Notes: generated by a model from the letters alone, not told the origin. A stretch of DNA of 64,000 nt from Trebonia sp963771985 (GCA_963771985.1 CAVYVO010000010.1:310001-374000), one strand, 5' to 3'; counted from the first letter of the stretch, positions 16,643-25,375 are shown. A program made the numbers and translations.

Positions 16643-18130
16643 ATGATCCCGCTGGCGACGTCCGGGGAGATCACCGGCATCTCCGGCACGGCGCCGCGGA
16701 CCGGGGCCATGCTGCCCGCCGGCGTGCGCGCCCGGCAGCTGAGCGTCCGCACCCTGCTGGCCGGCATGTGCCTGACCCAGGCTGACGGGCGGCCCGCGCA
16801 TCTGACCCGGGTGCACCGGGCGCTGATCAGCCTGCCCGAAGGCGAGCAGCGGCGGCCCGGCGTCATCGCGGACTGGAAAGGCGGCCCGCACCGGCTGACT
16901 TACCGGCAGGCCGAGTACACCTCCGGCCTGGTCACCGGAGCGCTGGCCAAGGACGAGCCCGACGGGCTGCCCTCACCGGAACTGCAGGCGATCTGCGACG
17001 GCCTGCTCGAGGCATCGGTCCCCGGGCAGTTCAAGGACGCCAGCGCCTCGCTGGCCGTGGACTGGACGGACCTGGAGTCCTTCTCCCGCCCCCCGCCCGC
17101 CAAAGGCGGGAACTGCGCCGACCCCGAGGCGTCCTGGGGCCACCGAAGGAACAACCTGCTGCGCAGCCAAGACGAGCTGTTCTACGGCTACTACCTGTCC
17201 GCCGGGACCATGGAACGCGAGGAGAACGGCGCGGATGTCCCCGAGCTCACCCGGCGCATGACCATGTGCTCCTGCCGCCACGACCCCGCCCGCGCCCTGG
17301 TCCCGGTCCTGATTGCGATGCCAGAACACGGGGTCCCGCTCGGTGACATCCTGGCCGACTCCGGGTACGCCCACCGCGATGCCGGCGCCTGGGCCATCCC
17401 GCTCCGCCAGGCCGGGGCGCAGCTCGTCCAGGACCTGCACCCGCACGACCGCGGCCCCCGGGGCACCCACCACGGCGCGATCATCAGCAACGGCAATCCG
17501 TACTGCCCCAAGGCGCCCCGCCCGCTGCTGGAACTCGGCCCGCTGCCCCGCGACGCGACGAAGGAACAGGCCACGGCACACGACGGGAAGACCGCCGAGC
17601 CGGCCCGCTGCAAACTCGGCCGGATCACCGCCGGCGATGCCGACGGCTACCACCGGGTGCAGTGCCCCGCAGCCATGGGCAAGATCCGCTGCCCGCTCCG
17701 CCCCGCCTCCATGACCCTGGACCGCGGCCGGCCCGAGATCCTCCAGCCCCCGCAGCAGCCGCAGGACTGCTGCACCCGGCAGACCATCACCGTCCCGCCG
17801 GACGTGCTCGCCAAGACCGCGCAAAAGCACGACTACCCGTCCAGAGCGCACCGCCGCTCCTACGCCCGCCGCACCGGCGCCGAACGCGGCTTCGCCACCG
17901 CCAAGGACCCCGCCAGCAACGACATCAGCCGCGGCTGGTGCCGCCTCATGGGCACCGCACCCCCGATGCTGTTCACCGCCACGCTGCTGATCGTCCGCAA
18001 CCAGCGCATCCCGGCAGCCTGGAACACCCGGCAAGAAGACAGCCGGCGCCGCGCCGCCGCCGGGCTGCCCCCGAAAACCCGCAAACGGCGCCGCAAGACC
18101 CTCGCCGGCCTCGCCGCCGGACCGCCCTGA
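16643..18130 (+). CDS. DDE-type transposase-like protein
   Basis: A 495-residue protein that begins MIPLATSGEITGISG. A DDE arrangement can be traced: Asp in SLAVDWTDLESF, Asp in ILADSGYAHRD and Glu in RRTGAERGFATAKD. The basic tail (KTRKRRRKTL) would suit DNA binding. In-frame codons upstream of 16643 are open but belong to the broken recombinase region; the ATG at 16643 begins the conserved part. It ends 178 bp before the right 36-bp repeat. It is probably the transposition enzyme of this element. I know no named IS family for it. Confidence 0.6.
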   Translation: MIPLATSGEITGISGTAPRTGAMLPAGVRARQLSVRTLLAGMCLTQADGRPAHLTRVHRALISLPEGEQRRPGVIADWKGGPHRLTYRQAEYTSGLVTGALAKDEPDGLPSPELQAICDGLLEASVPGQFKDASASLAVDWTDLESFSRPPPAKGGNCADPEASWGHRRNNLLRSQDELFYGYYLSAGTMEREENGADVPELTRRMTMCSCRHDPARALVPVLIAMPEHGVPLGDILADSGYAHRDAGAWAIPLRQAGAQLVQDLHPHDRGPRGTHHGAIISNGNPYCPKAPRPLLELGPLPRDATKEQATAHDGKTAEPARCKLGRITAGDADGYHRVQCPAAMGKIRCPLRPASMTLDRGRPEILQPPQQPQDCCTRQTITVPPDVLAKTAQKHDYPSRAHRRSYARRTGAERGFATAKDPASNDISRGWCRLMGTAPPMLFTATLLIVRNQRIPAAWNTRQEDSRRRAAAGLPPKTRKRRRKTLAGLAAGPP

Positions 18131-18343
18131 CCCTGAGGTGCCCCGCGACCACGAGCCCGCGCCCGTCACCACCAGCACGGCAGCCACAACCAGGCCAAAG
18201 CAACGCCCTGACACAGCACAAACCAGGAAACCAGGCCCCGCCACGGCACCCGAAGACCCGGCACCAGACCACGGGCTACCAGGAAGCCCGAATGTCAGAC
18301 CCAAACGTGAAAATAGGCCTCACTGAAACGTGAAGACCTCTGC
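18131..18343. other. right end of the mosaic transposon
   Basis: Non-coding. It contains the inverted-end sequence near 18296-18315 and the right 36-bp direct repeat at 18309-18344. No gene is seen. Confidence 0.5.
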
Positions 18344-18344
18344 G
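18309..18344 (+). repeat. 36-bp direct repeat, right copy
   Basis: Identical to 14436-14471. It abuts, base for base, the left att core of the tRNA-Lys element. Confidence 0.8.
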
Positions 18345-18386
18345 TGGGGCGCCAGGGGGTCGAACCCTGAACCAACGGATTAAAAG
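18344..18386 (+). repeat. left att site (3' tRNA-Lys fragment)
   Basis: 43 bases identical to 48585-48627. They cover the acceptor 3' strand, the T-arm and half of the anticodon arm, ending in TTAAAAG. The tRNA is not complete here, so this is the distal att copy. Confidence 0.93.
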
Positions 18387-18926
18387 AAGCACGCTCGCGC
18401 GCAACGCGCGCTTGACCAGCAACGATACCCCGCTTGGATGCCAGGAGCGCACACGCGGCACTGGGAGTTCCACGGGCGCCGGTCCACGTCCCGGTCCACG
18501 TCGAGAGACCCCACCAAGGGCCCTGACGATTACCCAACGTAAGCACCTAAGGATGGCAACCATCCAGGGGTTCCCACAACATCTCCCCCATCACGCGAAG
18601 GAATAGCGCGGTGGCGCGCGCCGGAGATCGTGGTCACGGGATCATGATAACGACTGGAAGCGGATCGAGTTCGTAGACGACTACGGGCAGAAGATCCAAC
18701 TGAGCCTCGCACAGCTCTGCCAGCTGGCGGAGACGGGGCAGTCTGACCGAGTTTCCGTTCATCATCAGACTTCGGATACCACAGTCGGACACTTAGGGTT
18801 AACGCGATTCGGATTCTGATAAGACCGGGCTGTGACCGCTTACCGCCTGCCGGTGGTGCTCGCCGTGCGCGGTCCAGCGCGGAAGCCTGTTGGGTGCAAT
18901 ACGGTACAAGGAAGGCGTGTGGCGTG
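18387..18926. other. non-coding start of the element with an ORF relic
   Basis: A frame from 18607 to 18819 is open and protein-like (WKRIEFVDDYGQKIQLSL, then QLAETGQSD) but has no ATG, GTG or TTG start. It looks like the tail of a lost gene. No other feature was seen. Confidence 0.45.
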
Positions 18927-20411
18927 ATGGGGAAGAAGATCTTGCTTGACGCTCCGACGGCCGACCCGGCACTGGGGTATAAGGACATCGCCAAGGCATT
19001 CGCGGAGATCATCATGGGCAGCCAACCTAACTTCGCGATCGGGATTTTCGGGGGCTGGGGGTCGGGAAAGACCACGCTCATGGGGGCGATCAAGAACAAG
19101 CTACCCACAGACGGCATACTCACCGTCGACTTTAATGCCTGGCGATTCGAGCGTGAGCCGCAACTGCTCGTGCCCCTGCTCGATACGATCCGTGGGGCCC
19201 TCGCAGACCGCGCAAAGCGACTAGCGGAAGCGAGCAAGCCGGACGAAGGCGAAGCCCCGGATGTGGCAGTGAATCTGAAGAGGATCGCCGGACGGGTCGG
19301 CCGGGTTGTAAAGGCGCTGGCGACGGGTCTTTCCGGCTCAGTCGGGATCCCGGGCGCGGTGACGATTAACCTCGACGCGGGCGCTGCTATTAGCGCAGTT
19401 GACGCTCTCGCTGCGCCGGACCCCGAACCAGGCTCGGAGGATATAGCGCCGAAATCGCTCTACGTCGCCGCGTTCGGCGTATTGAAGGCCGCATTCGAAG
19501 ACCTGGATGCCGCCGGCGTGAGCCGGATCGTGGTCTTCGTCGACGACCTGGACCGCTGCCTCCCGGCTAATGCCCTCGACGTCCTCGAGTCAATGAAGCT
19601 CTTCTTCGACCTTCCCGGCTTCATCTTTGTCGTCGGCCTGGACGAGAACGTCATTGACGGCGCGATCGCAACGAAACTTACCGCCACCGTGGCCAGTCCG
19701 CGCGCCACTGAGGCTTCCGCCACCGAGGTCGTCCTGAACAAGCAGCTGGGCCGGGAATACGCCAAGAAAATCTTCCAAGTCCCCTACACCCTGCCCGTCA
19801 TGCTTCCCGACCAGCTGGACAGCCTCCTGAACTCCATGTACACCGAAGCCGACATCACGGACGACCAGCGAACTGACCTGGACACGCTGGCACGCCCGTA
19901 CCTGGAAGTCATAGCAGTCCAGCGCCGGGTCAACCCACGAGAAGTGAAACGCTTCATCAACAGCTTTACTCTGCAGAGCCTGATCCGCCCCAAACTCAAA
20001 GCCAACGCCGTCCTCGCACTGCAGACCATCGCCTTCCGGCCGGACTGGCAGCCCTGGTATGAAGCGGTAGGTGCCCGCCCGAATGACTTCCGCGTGGCCA
20101 TAAACAAATACCGCGAGGACGCCGTAGAACTTTACGACTTTACACATGCGCGCTACGGGGAGGAACTACAACTACTCTCCGGGAAAAAAGAGGTTGACCG
20201 CAACAGGGTCGAGGATTATTTCAGAAGTATATCTCACACTCACCTCCAATTCTCAGATGACCTTCGGATATTCCTGAGTTCCGATCTAATGGCCACCCTC
20301 CTGGAGCAGTCCAACCTCAATCCGTACGTGTCGAGTCTCCAGTCGATAGCCGAACGGCCGCCTCTTAGACTAAAGATCAAACCCGCGGCGAGTGAAGGCG
20401 ACGGAGAGTAG
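18927..20411 (+). CDS. KAP-family P-loop NTPase
   Basis: A 494-residue KAP NTPase. Walker A GGWGSGKTT is at residues 42-50, and Walker B IVVFVDDLDRC at 201-211 has the double Asp typical of KAP/STAND-like ATPases. The helical insert between the two motifs (residues ~85-175) has Gly/Ala-rich stretches that could touch a membrane, as in many KAP proteins. The ATG at 18927 was preferred over a GTG at 18894 because AAGGAAGG precedes it. KAP ATPases are often found in defence or conflict loci. It is the first cargo gene, standing alone. No effector domain is visible beyond the ATPase. Confidence 0.85.
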   Translation: MGKKILLDAPTADPALGYKDIAKAFAEIIMGSQPNFAIGIFGGWGSGKTTLMGAIKNKLPTDGILTVDFNAWRFEREPQLLVPLLDTIRGALADRAKRLAEASKPDEGEAPDVAVNLKRIAGRVGRVVKALATGLSGSVGIPGAVTINLDAGAAISAVDALAAPDPEPGSEDIAPKSLYVAAFGVLKAAFEDLDAAGVSRIVVFVDDLDRCLPANALDVLESMKLFFDLPGFIFVVGLDENVIDGAIATKLTATVASPRATEASATEVVLNKQLGREYAKKIFQVPYTLPVMLPDQLDSLLNSMYTEADITDDQRTDLDTLARPYLEVIAVQRRVNPREVKRFINSFTLQSLIRPKLKANAVLALQTIAFRPDWQPWYEAVGARPNDFRVAINKYREDAVELYDFTHARYGEELQLLSGKKEVDRNRVEDYFRSISHTHLQFSDDLRIFLSSDLMATLLEQSNLNPYVSSLQSIAERPPLRLKIKPAASEGDGE

Positions 20412-21060
20412 CTCGGCCCCGCCGATGAGGAAATAGTGCCGCTGATCTATGAACGGCACAACTCGGTAACGCCCTGGCTCACTAACCCGGCTGGAATCCG
20501 GCGACGCATTACGAGAGGCATGCGCCTAGGCTTCGTGCGCGCTACCTGCACCGATGCCGCAAGCTATCGCACAGATAGCGCTGTCTGCGCTGGGATTTCG
20601 CGGTGACCCGTTCCACGACCCGTTCCACGGCGGAAGCCGCCCACGCCGCTCCAGCTACTCCACCTAGCACCCTAGGATTCTGCATTCGAGCCTGGCTATG
20701 GACCTGGAGAACTTTCTGTACGACTTCAAGGGCGCGCCTTCGGCACGCCAGCGCCAGGCCTGAGCCCGGACGTAGCGCAGGAGAGCGCGACGTGACCGGG
20801 AACGGAAGCGCGTGAACTGAGACGGGGAGCACCACCAGGGCCAGGGCCTCAGCGGGGAATGGGCGGGGGACGGTCCGCGCCCGTGGCGTCGGCCTGCCGC
20901 GTCCTCTCTGCGCGGGGGCGCGCCGAGGACGCGGCGCCGAGCGCCGGGCGGCTGTCCCCGCTTCCCGCAGGCCGGTGGTGACCCGCCGTTACGCGCCACC
21001 GGCACCGCGCGGCGCGCAGACCAGGCCTAGCCGTCGCGGCGTGTCGGCGGGCCTGCGGCC

Positions 21061-21092
21061 GGGAGAAGTGCCACAGCGTGCGGGCTTCTCCC
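21061..21092. repeat. 8-bp hairpin GGGAGAAG/CTTCTCCC
   Basis: Perfect 8-bp arms around a 16-base loop, 22 bp before the larger inverted repeat. It belongs to the same structured tract. Confidence 0.5.
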
Positions 21093-21114
21093 TTCACACC
21101 CGGCGCGAGATTAT

Positions 21115-21219
21115 CCGGGGGGCGGTCAGTTGCCGTCAAGGGCGCTCCCTCTGGTCGCGTCGCCTGCGGCGATGGCGCAAGCGCCACCCTTGAGCAGCAA
21201 CTGACCGCGAGGCCCCCGG
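21115..21219. repeat. large imperfect inverted repeat (cruciform)
   Basis: Arms of about 32 bases, each with GCGGTCAGTTGC or its near copy and CAAGGG, pair across a ~45-base GC-rich centre that can fold again (GCGTCGCCTGCGGCGATGGCGC). Such structure suits a replication or transfer origin or a structured RNA. No gene overlaps it. Confidence 0.55.
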
Positions 21220-21389
21220 ACCCCGTAAGCGCCTGTCGGGTTGAGGGGAGGAACGGGCGAAGCCCTTCGCACTATCGGAAAGACGAGGCAGAGCGAGGTA
21301 CCCATCCCAAGCACCGGTCATCAAGAGCGGGCTTTTAATCACGATCATCGAGCAACTTTTTTTTTGAGGCCACGCCCAAACCTGTCGAT

Positions 21390-21430
21390 CCCCACACATC
21401 ACACGTGCTGTGTGGGGAATTTTTTTTTTT
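21390..21430 (+). terminator. strong rho-independent terminator
   Basis: Stem CCCCACACA (21390-21398) pairs with TGTGTGGGG (21409-21417), followed by AA and eleven T residues. It reads on the plus strand and ends any transcript coming from the structured tract. It also overlaps the last codons of the leftward small membrane gene. Confidence 0.85.
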
Positions 21431-21578
21431 GAGAAGGCAGAGCCAGATAAGCAGCTAGGCCACTAGCCATACCGGCACCAAGAACAAGACCCGGAATCAG
21501 GTGGCCATGAGCGAAGCCGACGCATGCGGACATGGTGGCCCCGGCTGCGGCAAGCAGCCCCACCATGCTCCGAGACAT
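21399..21578 (-). CDS. small membrane protein A (MVGLLAA family), 59 aa
   Basis: GGGAGGGG stands three bases before the ATG. The protein begins MSRSMVGLLAAAGATMSA, has two hydrophobic helices separated by FAHGHLIPG, and ends in a basic tail (PSQKKKFPTQHV). It is a paralogue of the 61-residue protein at 22692-22877 (MPRTMVGLLAAV), and the promoter and leader are shared too (GTATAGG followed by GAGCGCGG and AGG). A TTGACA box at about 19 bp from TATAGG supports transcription. It may be a toxin-like or regulatory membrane peptide; the function is unknown. Confidence 0.6.
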   Translation of the reverse strand: MSRSMVGLLAAAGATMSACVGFAHGHLIPGLVLGAGMASGLAAYLALPSQKKKFPTQHV

Positions 21579-21795
21579 AGCCCCTCCCGCGCTCACACCT
21601 ATACAAGGATGGTAGAGCAAGGTGTCAAGATCGGCTTGACGGCGTTCTGTCGCTGGCTCGTGCAGCCTACGTTGCAGTACCGGATGGCCACCAGCGGCCA
21701 CGAGACGCCATAGCAAGACGTATAGCGACATGAGACCGAACTCGCAAAATACCGAGATTTCCGCAGGTAAGGAGGCGTTTTCGCTGGTACTGACG

Positions 21796-21840
21796 TGGAG
21801 CCGGTGAGCGGATTCGAACCGCTGACCTGCCGCTTACAAG
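21796..21840 (-). pseudogene. 3' fragment of a tRNA-Thr(UGU)-like gene
   Basis: Read on the minus strand, it runs from the anticodon loop CTTGTAA through the variable loop and T-arm (GCGGTTCGAATCCGC) to the acceptor end CCGGCTCCA. The 5' half is absent. The PIN gene's stop lies right at the break. It looks like an att-site remnant from an earlier integration. Confidence 0.6.
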
Positions 21841-22299
21841 TCAGAATACGAAGCCGAGCTCGGCGAGCAGCTCGGTTGTTGTCAGGACTTCCACGCCCTG
21901 ATCTCTCGCACGCGCAGCGAGGCGCTTCTCGTTAGTGATGAGGCCGCATCCCTCGTTCAGTGCAGTGTGGGCGATCAGGGCATCCCGTGAGTGCTTAATG
22001 TTCCCGGACCTCAGCGGCTCGAACGTGCCGTCGTCGTCTGACATCACGCGGCAGAAGTTTGCTCGTGAGAAGTTGGCAACAGCGCCGCTCGTAAGGATCG
22101 GCCGCCCAAGGAAGACGAGCAGGTTGAGCAGCCGCTGACGCGTTTCCAGGTCAGGTGTCGCGGCGATCTCATCAACGGTGATGTGGGTGTAAAGGACCTC
22201 CAGGCTCCCTGAGCTGACGGCCTGGTCGAGGGTCTCGAATGCGCCGGACCTGGTGAGCAGGGGATCGAGGGCGTTGGAGTCAAGTAGGACACGGCGCAT
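21841..22299 (-). CDS. PIN-domain protein
   Basis: A 152-residue PIN-fold protein, predicted metal-dependent ribonuclease. Acidic residues stand at the expected places: Asp7 in LLDSNAL, Glu in TVDEIAA, and Asp in the SRDALIAHTA helix, followed by LITNEKRLAARA. The strand order fits a VapC-like domain, but no antitoxin gene is adjacent, so it may be a solitary PIN protein or have lost its partner. Its stop codon sits at the break of the tRNA-Thr fragment. The ATG start has no clear ribosome-binding site. Confidence 0.75.
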   Translation of the reverse strand: MRRVLLDSNALDPLLTRSGAFETLDQAVSSGSLEVLYTHITVDEIAATPDLETRQRLLNLLVFLGRPILTSGAVANFSRANFCRVMSDDDGTFEPLRSGNIKHSRDALIAHTALNEGCGLITNEKRLAARARDQGVEVLTTTELLAELGFVF

Positions 22300-22691
22300 T
22301 GCTGGACGCTATCGCGATCACCGGTTGGCCGTGCCACGTGCGTGCCAGGATGCGCGGGAATCCAAAGTCATTGAGCGGTCACCAGCGACACGGCATGTAG
22401 AGTCCGACCTGGGAAACAGCAGGCCAAGACGAGCGCGAAACGACCTCCTAAACGGTGGGTCACCGCTTAGGAGGTCAGTCGACCGGGACGAAGGGACCCT
22501 CCCGCAGCTCGTCGGTTGCTGCACAACGGCAGACTCCTGAGCAGTGATCTTGCCCGGCAAGTACTCGGCGCCTATCGGAAGGACGGGGCAGGCCGAGGAC
22601 CTCTTATCCGGCAACGGTTTCGGAAGGACAGGGATGCCGCCTGTTACCACATCACCGAAACTGCTGTCAAGATGCGACGGTTTCGGCCATG
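22300..22691. other. non-coding stretch with a strong hairpin
   Basis: No supported gene. It contains the hairpin at 22442-22476. The bases before it, GAAACGACCTCCTAA, recur with one change at about 23236. Confidence 0.45.
22442..22476. terminator. 16-bp hairpin with a three-base loop
   Basis: GACCTCCTAAACGGTG pairs with CACCGCTTAGGAGGTC with one mismatch, loop GGT. It lies in the PIN gene's upstream region and downstream of small membrane gene B on the minus strand, so it could end that transcript. There is no T-run. Confidence 0.55.
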
Positions 22692-22877
22692 TTAATTCTT
22701 CGGCATTTTTTTTAGACCGGCCGAGGGAACGCCGGGGGCTGTGAAGTAAGCGACGACACCAGCAGTCGCTGCTGCATCGGCAACCATCAACCAGACGAGA
22801 TCACCGTGGAACAACGAGACCAGCGCGGACGTGGCAACAGAGACTGCAGCGAGCAGTCCCACCATCGTCCGGGGCAT
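22692..22877 (-). CDS. small membrane protein B (MVGLLAA family), 61 aa
   Basis: Paralogue of 21399-21578. GGAGGATCAC leads into ATG. The protein starts MPRTMVGLLAAVSVATSA and has two hydrophobic helices and a basic tail (GLKKMPKN). The upstream leader shares GTATAGG and GAGCGCGG with copy A, so gene and promoter were duplicated together. It sits beside repeat R1. Two helices with a Lys-rich end suggest a small integral membrane protein; the partner is unknown. Confidence 0.6.
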   Translation of the reverse strand: MPRTMVGLLAAVSVATSALVSLFHGDLVWLMVADAAATAGVVAYFTAPGVPSAGLKKMPKN

Positions 22878-23354
22878 GTGATCCTCCGCGCTCTTGCCTA
22901 TACAGAAAGATGGTACGGCAAGTTGCCCCATGACGGCTCGATCTGCTGACCAGGCCAAGGGCACACGTAGGGCACATGAGCATGGGAAACCGTGCAAACC
23001 AGTGAAAAGAGCCGAGAACCAAAGTCGCAGATCGCTAAGACTCTTCGAAAAAAGAGCAGTTCGCAACACTGCCAAGTCCAGTTCACCAACTAGCGCTATG
23101 AGCGCCGCATGCTCAAAGCGCCCTCCGTGCCAGCCACATGCCAGAACGGGGTGGAAACCGGAGACACTGAGCTGTAGCCAGACGATGAGCAGACCGGCTC
23201 TGATCAGGAAGACGGCAGGTTGACCCCCTGCGTGAAACGACCTTCTAAGCTGTCGGTCACCACCGAGCCTGACCACCAATGATGACCACAACAGCATCGG
23301 ATTCAGACCTGACGCCGGAAGCATCAGCCCTGTCAATGGCTAGTAATGAGAGCG
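22878..23354. other. non-coding region holding repeat R1
   Basis: No supported gene. It holds the promoter of small membrane gene B and repeat R1. It also holds TGACCACCA-N5-TGACCACAACAG near 23271, which recurs near 25069. Confidence 0.5.
22962..23105 (+). repeat. intergenic repeat R1
   Basis: First of three related ~145-bp intergenic sequences (others at 25130-25275 and 32078-32225). It opens with GGGCACA twice at 11-bp spacing, then a GAGAACCAAAGT block, TTCGAAAAAAGA, and CAAGTCCAGTTCACCA. Confidence 0.65.
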
Positions 23355-24755
23355 TTAAGACATCAAGTCCGGATAACGCTCTCTAAGAGAGTCCACTTCT
23401 TCCTGCCAGCCGCTCATCGTTCCACGAAGAGAGGCAATATTCAGACTGGCCTTCTGTATCTTTTTCAGGGGTCGATCTAGTTCTCGAGAAAATCCAATGA
23501 CTTGTTCGATGCTTCGAGTGAATTCCTCAATCACCGAAAATGCCTGTATTGATACGGTAGCCATATCTCTTATCGACTTCAGCCCGTCGATGGCTTCTTC
23601 CGGCAAGTCTCCAGAAGAACTACGAACCTGCTCGACGGCAGTGTTGGCGAGATAGGTCATTTCTCGGAGATCTTTTACCAGCTGGTCGGCAGACTTCACC
23701 ATCTCGTCAGCGATTGGAGTCAACTTATTCGCGAGGCGCTGCGAAACGCCGAGCTTCTTGCCGAACGTATCTGCTCGCTGCATCTCTGGGGCGGCAGCGA
23801 CTACAGCCTCGTTTAGCTGCTCCATGAGTCGGCCGTATTTTTCCACATTTGAGACCATCTCTGGCAGGTTACTTTCGATAGCCGCCAGCTTGTTCAACGT
23901 TCCTTCTGAAATTTGGGGAACGGCCTTTTCTGTCACATCTTCGGTATTTTCGCTATCCTCGGTCGAAGGCGTGTCGAGTACCTCGTCGATCCTTTCTGCG
24001 ATCCGGTCGACGATGACCATCCATGATGAGGTCCCTTCGTCGCTGTAGCGCAGCTGAGAAATGTCGAGCCACTGAAGCTGCTCTAGTCGACCCCAAAGAT
24101 CATCTTGGCCGAATTCGTTTGCTATCCGATCAGAAGCCGCGAACAGCAAGGGAATGATCAGCCGAGTGCTGGAATTAGCATCCAGAAACGCCAGAAATTC
24201 GCTCAGCTCTTCTCGGCAAGCAGCGCTTCGAAGGTATGCTGGAGAAATTACAGCCAACAAGATAGAAGAGTCCGAGAGGCCAAGCCGAATCCTATCTCGC
24301 CAGTCATCACCGGGCTTGATAGATTCGACATCCTTGAATACCCCTACGGTCTTACCTGTAATGCTCTGGTAAGAATTCGCAACGTCGTTCGCTAGTTTCA
24401 GGATACGACCATAAGACGACTTCTCGTCTATCCGCGCATAAGACAAGAAGACGGAGACTTCGGGTCCTGAATAAGACCGGCGTGGCTGAGCGTTTGGTCG
24501 CGTGTCCGCCCAAAGGTCGCGGAAGGCTTCGACGTCTCCGCCTAGGTGTTCGACCAACTTTTGAGTGACTGGCCATGAAGGAACAGATGTTCCCCTCAAA
24601 GCCGCGTACAGAGTCGTATGGCTAATGCCACCGATCTCCTTGGCCATTGCCCGGGAGCTGGGCTCTCCGGCGCGCACGTGCAGATCGCGGAGAGCGGCCG
24701 AGAATGCCGCCTCCGGGCTTGTCATCGTGGGGAGTCCATCCGTCCGCTCTGTCAT
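23355..24755 (-). CDS. HTH-TIR-coiled-coil protein
   Basis: 466 residues in three parts. Residues ~15-85 form a helix-turn-helix resembling those fused to actinomycete signalling proteins (SRAMAKEIGGISHTTLYAALRG). Residues ~98-260 are a TIR/SEFIR-like domain beginning SVFLSYARID, with DDWRDRIRLGLSDSSILLAVISP and a candidate catalytic Glu at CREEL (182-183). Residues ~290-466 are a long amphipathic helical region, likely coiled coil. TIR domains of this kind can cleave NAD+ in immunity; the coiled coil may serve for oligomerization. The HTH could sense DNA or act in regulation. A second ATG at 24725 is possible. Confidence 0.82.
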   Translation of the reverse strand: MTERTDGLPTMTSPEAAFSAALRDLHVRAGEPSSRAMAKEIGGISHTTLYAALRGTSVPSWPVTQKLVEHLGGDVEAFRDLWADTRPNAQPRRSYSGPEVSVFLSYARIDEKSSYGRILKLANDVANSYQSITGKTVGVFKDVESIKPGDDWRDRIRLGLSDSSILLAVISPAYLRSAACREELSEFLAFLDANSSTRLIIPLLFAASDRIANEFGQDDLWGRLEQLQWLDISQLRYSDEGTSSWMVIVDRIAERIDEVLDTPSTEDSENTEDVTEKAVPQISEGTLNKLAAIESNLPEMVSNVEKYGRLMEQLNEAVVAAAPEMQRADTFGKKLGVSQRLANKLTPIADEMVKSADQLVKDLREMTYLANTAVEQVRSSSGDLPEEAIDGLKSIRDMATVSIQAFSVIEEFTRSIEQVIGFSRELDRPLKKIQKASLNIASLRGTMSGWQEEVDSLRERYPDLMS

Positions 24756-24893
24756 CGGCCGAGTTGCCTCTCTCTCGATCCCGGCGTATAGTCGCCGCTG
24801 TATGGAGCTGCCAGGTATGTAAACGTGACAATCAACAACAGATCTTACGACTGCCGGGGGATCAGCCCCGGCTCCTCCTAGGCAGGTGTACTG

Positions 24894-25045
24894 AGTTGTA
24901 CATCGTTGTTAAGTTTACATGGATCATCTTCGCTGTTGGCGTCATCGCCGTCACGTTCTGCGCGTGGAAGAAACCAGCCACCATCGCGCCGCTCACCCTG
25001 GGGCTAGCTGCGGCAGCGGTGCTAGCAGTGATCTTGCACCTCTAG
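24894..25045 (+). CDS. small membrane protein, ~50 aa
   Basis: A TTG start gives LYIVVKFTWIIFAVGVIAVT followed by CAWKKPATIAPLTLG and a second helix, AAAAVLAVILHL. Two strongly hydrophobic helices with a WKKP turn indicate a helical-hairpin membrane protein. The ribosome-binding site is weak. It is divergent from the TIR gene, 138 bp apart, and could be its partner. Lack of a strong start keeps confidence low. Confidence 0.4.
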
Positions 25046-25129
25046 GCGGCGTGTTAGGTCTTAGCTTGACCACCACAGCTGACCACAACAGGGCCAGACA
25101 CCAGCCGTCCAAGGCAGACGACCGATAGG

Positions 25130-25275
25130 GCAAGGGCACATCCAGGGCACACGACCTTCAGAGATGGCCCAAAACAACGAGAAGTGTCCAGAACCAAACT
25201 ACCAGCACTTCGCGTCGATTCGAAAAAAGACCAAGTAGCGAGACTGCGACGACGGCCAGTTCACGAACAACTGGT
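25130..25275 (+). repeat. intergenic repeat R2
   Basis: Related to R1 and R3. It carries the doubled GGGCACA, AGAACCAAACT, TTCGAAAAAAGA and CCAGTTCACGAAC blocks in the same order and orientation. Confidence 0.6.
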
Positions 25276-25375
25276 GACCACACCCTCCGAGCGCGGCAAG
25301 CCGGGAGCTGTCGACTTATTGCCCTCCGGAGCCTGTACGCGAGAATAGGCGTGGTGGGGTAGCGTATGAGCATAG

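Larger units (their letters stand above)
14436..18344. mobile_element. mosaic transposon flanked by a 36-bp direct repeat
   Basis: The 36-bp sequences at 14436-14471 and 18309-18344 are identical (beginning GAAAATAGGCC and ending ACCTCTGCG). Just inside them are imperfect inverted ends sharing TTTTCACGTTT-N-GG-N-CTGAC (left from about 14477, right complement at 18296-18315). Inside lie a DUF6788 gene, a broken recombinase-like gene, a DUF6431 fragment and a DDE transposase-like gene. The right repeat ends exactly where the tRNA-Lys att core begins (18344). Confidence 0.6.
20412..21389. other. ~1 kb without a convincing gene, strongly structured near 21.1 kb
   Basis: Short open frames here lack ribosome-binding sites and protein-like character. 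The right third contains the hairpin at 21061-21092 and the large inverted repeat at 21115-21219, then a T-run at about 21357-21365. Confidence 0.5.
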
